From contig DCFT01000183.1 of assembly GCA_002319885.1 (NCBI GenBank), positions 1 to 64,000 on the forward strand: a stretch of DNA of 64,000 nucleotides. The letters are read 5' to 3'. Position numbers and translations under genes: made by a program. The stretch's first letter is position 1. The number at the start of each line of letters is the position of its first letter. The notes beneath the pieces are model-generated. The model was not told the DNA's origin. It did no database searches and saw nothing but the letters and a program-made list of their open reading frames with translations. The DNA comes from Bacteroidales bacterium UBA1797 (GTDB lineage: Bacteria > Bacteroidota > Bacteroidia > Bacteroidales > VadinHA17). Shown here piece by piece: positions 63,160-64,000 of this stretch.

Positions 63160-64000
63160 ATGAAGAATTTACTTTTGTTATCACTCTTAGCTCTACTTGT
63201 TCTTTCCTCAAAGGATATAATGGCACAGGAAGTAAAAAAACTGACTTTTGATGAAGTTATTAAACTGGCGGAGGAGCAATCGCCTAATGCCTTAATAGCT
63301 AAACATCGTTTCCGTGCCAGTTACTGGGAATATCGTTCCTACCAGGCACAATACCTGCCATCACTTACTTTATCGGGGTCTACCCCTGATTTCAGCAATG
63401 GGCTCACCAAAGTTTACGATTCAGGCACCGACCAGTATATCTATACACCAAAAAATACAATCAGTACCATGGGTACCCTGTCTCTTTCCCAAAATATTGG
63501 ATTGACAGGTACTGTAATATCTTTGAGTTCAGATCTTACTCTTTATAAAGATATTGCTTTAAAACTTCCTATAAATTACATTTCTGATCCCGCGTATATT
63601 CATATAACACAACCTATAAGGCAATTCAATACATTAAAGTGGCAAAAAAAGATAGAACCGGTAAAGTATAATGCTGCTAAGAAAACCTATCTTTCAAATA
63701 TTGAAGGGGTTCATATGAGCGCTGTGATGAATTTCTTTTCACTGGCTCTGGCACAAATCAATAAGCAGATAGCAGAAATGAACTATTCAAATGCAGATAC
63801 TTTGTTCAGAATTGCAAAGGGAAGATATCAGCTGGGCACAATTGCGGAAGACGAACTACTTCAGATGCAACTGTCGTGGTTGAATGCAGAAACTTCCAGG
63901 AAGCAGGCCGATATGAATTTACGCGACAGGGAGATCAGGTTGCGATCATTTCTGGGATATAATGAAAATGTAAGAATTGAATTGATTCTTCCTAATGAAA
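63160..64000 (+). CDS. TolC-family outer-membrane efflux protein (3' end outside window)
   Basis: The frame opens at 63160 with a signal peptide (MKNLLLLSLLALLVLSS, cleaved near AMAQ-like IMAQ) and continues past the right edge, 280 codons so far. LTFDEVIKLAEEQSPNALIAKHRF is the typical first helix of outer-membrane efflux proteins. Later come a strand region with SLSQNIGLTG, then a long helical region with FRIAKGRYQLGTIAEDELLQMQLSWLNAET, the conserved repeat motif. It should form the trimeric channel of the adaptor-permease pump encoded upstream. Confidence 0.9.
   Translation, partial: MKNLLLLSLLALLVLSSKDIMAQEVKKLTFDEVIKLAEEQSPNALIAKHRFRASYWEYRSYQAQYLPSLTLSGSTPDFSNGLTKVYDSGTDQYIYTPKNTISTMGTLSLSQNIGLTGTVISLSSDLTLYKDIALKLPINYISDPAYIHITQPIRQFNTLKWQKKIEPVKYNAAKKTYLSNIEGVHMSAVMNFFSLALAQINKQIAEMNYSNADTLFRIAKGRYQLGTIAEDELLQMQLSWLNAETSRKQADMNLRDREIRLRSFLGYNENVRIELILPNE

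Overview
The window is about 64 kb of AT-rich chromosome from a Bacteroidota bacterium, most likely Bacteroidales or a close relative. The evidence is a type IX secretion (T9SS) type B C-terminal domain with a PorP/SprF partner, many Bacteroidota-restricted families (DUF4270, DUF4907, DUF4783), LytS/LytTR pairs, MacB/FtsX-type permease arrays without an ATPase, -7 promoter elements of the TAnnTTTG type, and few Shine-Dalgarno sequences. I see no rRNA, tRNA, prophage, insertion sequence or CRISPR array. It reads as ordinary chromosome with several signalling and envelope clusters.

Layout. 1-9453 (minus): four large tandem FtsX/MacB-type permeases, the first cut by the window edge. 9695-12414 (plus): the sigma54-type response regulator and membrane histidine kinase that probably control them; two tandem 17-bp dyads and a possible sigma54 promoter lie in the divergent gap. 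12411-13655: a LolC/E-like permease. 13879-15051: a NamZ-like (DUF1343) muramidase flanked by two CCACAAAG inverted-repeat elements. 15325-21457: a Kelch lipoprotein and DUF4907 protein, divergent from a DUF4270 lipoprotein and an outer-membrane protein, followed by a LytS/LytTR pair. 21491-27689: aminotransferase, a small beta-barrel, valyl-tRNA synthetase, and a lipoprotein that looks like a metallopeptidase with a substituted catalytic residue.

27933-34357 is a nitrogen-assimilation block: NifA-like activator, P-II protein, ammonium transporter, TorF-like porin and glutamine synthetase. A good sigma54 promoter and two tandem upstream dyads precede the P-II gene. 34332-36516 (minus): YihY/BrkB membrane protein, NadC and DUF4783. 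36811-38970 and 38963-39949: NEW3-domain protein, ABC ATPase and ABC-2 permease, translationally coupled. 40125-44317: RlmH and a 1233-residue membrane histidine kinase.

44514-54837 is a five-gene T9SS-linked run: a 1223-residue type B substrate with glycine-rich and Ig-like repeats, PorP/SprF, a PD40-PKD protein, an unrecognised secreted protein, and a propeller-Y_Y_Y-SpoIIE phosphatase. 54843-58475 (minus): a lipoprotein, Der, Era and an S4 pseudouridine synthase. 58572-59954: phosphohexomutase. 60223 to the right edge: a MacA-like adaptor, MacB-like permease and TolC-like protein (cut by the edge), together a tripartite export pump whose ATPase is not in view.

Start codons were moved inside the longest open frame where a signal peptide, lipobox or known family N-terminus argued for it. 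Function calls rest on motif reading and family knowledge; no database search was possible.
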